This document shows positions 5,467-7,332 of a stretch of 7,332 bases of DNA, one piece after another. The stretch's first letter is position 1. Every line of letters begins with the position of its first letter. The stretch comes from Mailhella sp. Lineage in GTDB: Bacteria; Desulfobacterota; Desulfovibrionia; Desulfovibrionales; Desulfovibrionaceae. The position numbers and the translations under genes are program-made. Under the pieces are notes generated by a model that ran no database searches, was not told the origin of the DNA, and saw only the letters and a program-made list of their open reading frames with translations. The stretch covers positions 1 to 7,332 of the forward strand of contig JAHHTE010000101.1 of NCBI GenBank assembly GCA_020024815.1. Reading direction: 5' to 3'.

Positions 5467-6864
5467 ATGAATAAAGAACAAGGCATTTTATTACATATTT
5501 TTTCTGGCTTTCATATTGGAGCAGAAATAATTTTACCAACAGGCAAACACACATTAGGAACAAGTGATTCCTGTGATATTATTTTGCATGATCAATGCCT
5601 TGCCTCTCATCATCTTTTAATTGATATTATTGAAAAATTACAAGACCCAAACAAAGAAAATGAACATTCTCTTTACGATGTTTTTATTGAGCCAATAGAA
5701 GGAACTTGCACAATAAACCAACAAGAAATACAAGAAAGAACTCTTTGGCAACAAGGTAATTTACTTACTTTAAATTCTGTTAATATTGCATGGGCAAATT
5801 CTGATATGCCCAATGAGATTAAACATATTTATTCCTCATTATATACAATAAATCAAACAGATAAACAAACTATACAAGAAAATTCTCATACACAAGAAAC
5901 TCTTTTGCCTAATGAGAACATAGTTGCACTTTCCCAAAATGAGAATTCAACAAAAAAAGCTAAAAAGAAAAATTATCTTGCTATCTTTTTTAGTTTACTT
6001 TTATTGGCAACTCTTGTTTTAACGTTTACGCCTTTTCAAAATAATGAATTTAAAGACATAAAAAAAATAGAACAATATTTACAAGAAAATGGTTTTCATT
6101 CTATAAATGTTATTGTTACAGATAAAGGAATTTGTTTTCATGGAATGCTAAACAATGATCAAGAACGTGCAAAATTATATAATTTGGCACAAAATATGCA
6201 ATTTCCTATATACTTAGATATTATCATAAAAGAAGATAGTATAAAAACTATAAAACAAACCTTAGAAACAAAACAAATTTATCCTACAATTACCTTTAAT
6301 AACAATAAAATTATAATAGGATATTATGTAAAAGATGCTCTTTTTATGCAAAGAGGTTATACTGCTCTAAAAGAACTTATTCCTCATTTTGCAGACCTTG
6401 AAACAAAAATTCAAGAAAAAACAATTTTTGCTCAAGAGCTAAGCGTTATGCTTAATCAAAAAAAACAACAACATAATTTAAATGCAATACAAATAGAATA
6501 TGGTATTGGTAATATACTCATTTATGGAATACAAAGTAAAAAAGATAAAATAACTATAAATACAATTATGACAAAACTTGAACAAGAATTAGGCTTTACT
6601 ATTCCCTACTCTATACAAGAAAATTCTAAAACATTACAAACAACAAATACTAAAAAAGAACGTATAGTAAAAGAAAACAATAAAAAACCCTATACAATAA
6701 CCAGTGTTAATATAAATACTATCCCTTTTGTAACTCTTAATACAAATGAAAAAGTTTTTGAAGGAGGAATCTTACCAGACGGTTCACTTTTAGAAAAAAT
6801 TACATTAAAAGAATTAACAATCAATACTAATGGGACAATAACAACATTACCACTTATTCCCTAA
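5467..6864 (+). CDS. sctD: T3SS inner-membrane ring protein, SctD (YscD/SsaD/PrgH-type) with FHA-like domain
   Basis: This 465-residue protein has the SctD layout. A cytoplasmic FHA-like domain (about 7-112) includes GTSDSCDIILHDQCLASHHL. A Gln/Asn/Thr-rich linker (about 113-162) and a basic stop (KKAKKKN, 163-169) precede a single membrane helix at about 170-190 (YLAIFFSLLLLATLVLTF). A periplasmic part (about 195-465) follows, made of small alpha/beta ring-building modules. The C-terminal block, with FEGGILPDGSLLEKITLKEL at 431-450, resembles the family's closing beta domain. SctD forms the outer ring of the inner-membrane base, contacts the SctC N0 domain just upstream in the operon, and holds the sorting platform through its cytoplasmic domain. 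It is somewhat longer than YscD (about 419) or SsaD (about 403), mainly in linker and periplasmic parts. A weak AGAG site precedes the ATG, 19 bases after sctC. Confidence 0.88.
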   Translation: MNKEQGILLHIFSGFHIGAEIILPTGKHTLGTSDSCDIILHDQCLASHHLLIDIIEKLQDPNKENEHSLYDVFIEPIEGTCTINQQEIQERTLWQQGNLLTLNSVNIAWANSDMPNEIKHIYSSLYTINQTDKQTIQENSHTQETLLPNENIVALSQNENSTKKAKKKNYLAIFFSLLLLATLVLTFTPFQNNEFKDIKKIEQYLQENGFHSINVIVTDKGICFHGMLNNDQERAKLYNLAQNMQFPIYLDIIIKEDSIKTIKQTLETKQIYPTITFNNNKIIIGYYVKDALFMQRGYTALKELIPHFADLETKIQEKTIFAQELSVMLNQKKQQHNLNAIQIEYGIGNILIYGIQSKKDKITINTIMTKLEQELGFTIPYSIQENSKTLQTTNTKKERIVKENNKKPYTITSVNINTIPFVTLNTNEKVFEGGILPDGSLLEKITLKELTINTNGTITTLPLIP

Positions 6865-6893
6865 TACTATATAGTTATAATAGGTTTATAATA

Positions 6894-7328
6894 ATGATAG
6901 ATTTTGAATCTTTTTCACATTCACTTAAGCAATTTTTAGAAACAATAATTCAAAACCCAACTGAAAACACACAAAAATTGCAAACACCTACTGCTCCTGA
7001 TAAAGCCGTAGTTCTTGAATTTGAGAAATATCTTAATGCTGACATAGAACCTATACAAACACCAACTACCGAAAGCACATCACTTTCTGTACCCAATATA
7101 ACAAATCAAGAAATTACAGAAACAAACAATTTAATCGTTGAACCCAAAGAATACTTCCATGAAGTAGAACAAATTATTACAAAAATAACAAATAATACAT
7201 TAAGCCAAACGGACCTTTTTAGATTACAATATCTTACTTCTGTTTTAAATGTAAAAATAACACAAAATACTACACTTATAAATAAAACTACAAACCAATT
7301 TGAACAAATTTTAAAACAACAAGGATAA
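6894..7328 (+). CDS. sctI: T3SS inner rod protein, SctI (YscI/EscI/SsaI-like)
   Basis: This 144-residue protein has a Pro/Thr-rich, poorly structured N-terminal two thirds and a helical C-terminus. The last 50 residues (TNNTLSQTDLFRLQYLTSVL, then NTTLINKTTNQFEQILKQQG) fit the YscI/PrgJ/EscI pattern: a Ser/Pro-led turn, a first helix with LxxLQ, and a second helix ending in LxxQ. EscI is of similar length (about 140) and YscI somewhat shorter. The rod connects the export gate to the needle inside the SctC/SctD rings, and the gene sits after sctD, near where needle genes usually occur. It has no Sec signal or membrane segment, as expected of an early type III substrate. A weak TAGG lies about nine bases before the ATG. 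Identity by pattern and context is good but SctI sequences are weakly conserved. A needle-length or regulatory protein is the main alternative. Confidence 0.7.
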   Translation: MIDFESFSHSLKQFLETIIQNPTENTQKLQTPTAPDKAVVLEFEKYLNADIEPIQTPTTESTSLSVPNITNQEITETNNLIVEPKEYFHEVEQIITKITNNTLSQTDLFRLQYLTSVLNVKITQNTTLINKTTNQFEQILKQQG

Positions 7329-7332
7329 TAAT

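Noticed and set aside
6876..6881. TATAAT between sctD and sctI as a possible promoter
   Set aside because: The hexamer is exact, but I see no convincing -35 about 17 bases upstream, and such hexamers are common in this base composition. sctI is more simply read as part of the sctC-sctD unit.

Overview
The window is one uninterrupted, all plus-strand block of a type III secretion system (T3SS). It comes from an AT-rich Gram-negative bacterium; G+C looks to be below about 30% by eye, and the proteins are rich in Lys, Asn, Gln and Ile. The low G+C, a -24/-12 (sigma-54) promoter and a complete animal-type translocator set would fit a host-associated relative of Desulfovibrio, such as Lawsonia. 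That assignment is an inference from general knowledge and no marker gene here proves it.

Region 1 (1-107) is an upstream control region. It has a well-formed sigma-54 promoter at 57-73, an exact match to the IHF consensus at 28-40, and an AT-only inverted repeat around the IHF box. Region 2 (108-3215) is the translocator operon. In order it holds a small coiled-coil protein that is probably the filament-subunit chaperone, an EspA/SseB-like filament or tip protein (SctA), an LcrH/SycD-type TPR chaperone, and the two pore proteins SctE (YopB/SseC/EspD type) and SctB (YopD/SseD/EspB type). The order chaperone-filament-TPR chaperone-SctE-SctB is that of sseA-sseB-sscA-sseC-sseD in Salmonella SPI-2, and parallels lcrGVH-yopBD in Yersinia.

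Region 3 (3216-7332) starts with a 62-base gap that carries a candidate sigma-70-type promoter. It continues with a class I (CesT-like) chaperone candidate, the outer-membrane secretin SctC, the inner-membrane ring protein SctD with an N-terminal FHA-like domain, and the inner rod protein SctI. The window ends four bases after sctI. The needle, ATPase, sorting platform and export gate are not in the window and presumably lie outside it.

Functionally, SctC and SctD form the outer and inner membrane rings, SctI forms the rod that anchors the needle, SctA would extend or cap the needle, and SctE and SctB would form the pore in the host membrane. The chaperones would hold the translocators and filament subunit in the cytoplasm before export. 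All reading frames are intact. I see no RNA genes, insertion sequences, CRISPR arrays or GC-rich hairpin terminators. The system belongs to a known class; the less ordinary points are its sigma-54/IHF-type control region and the EspA-type filament gene.
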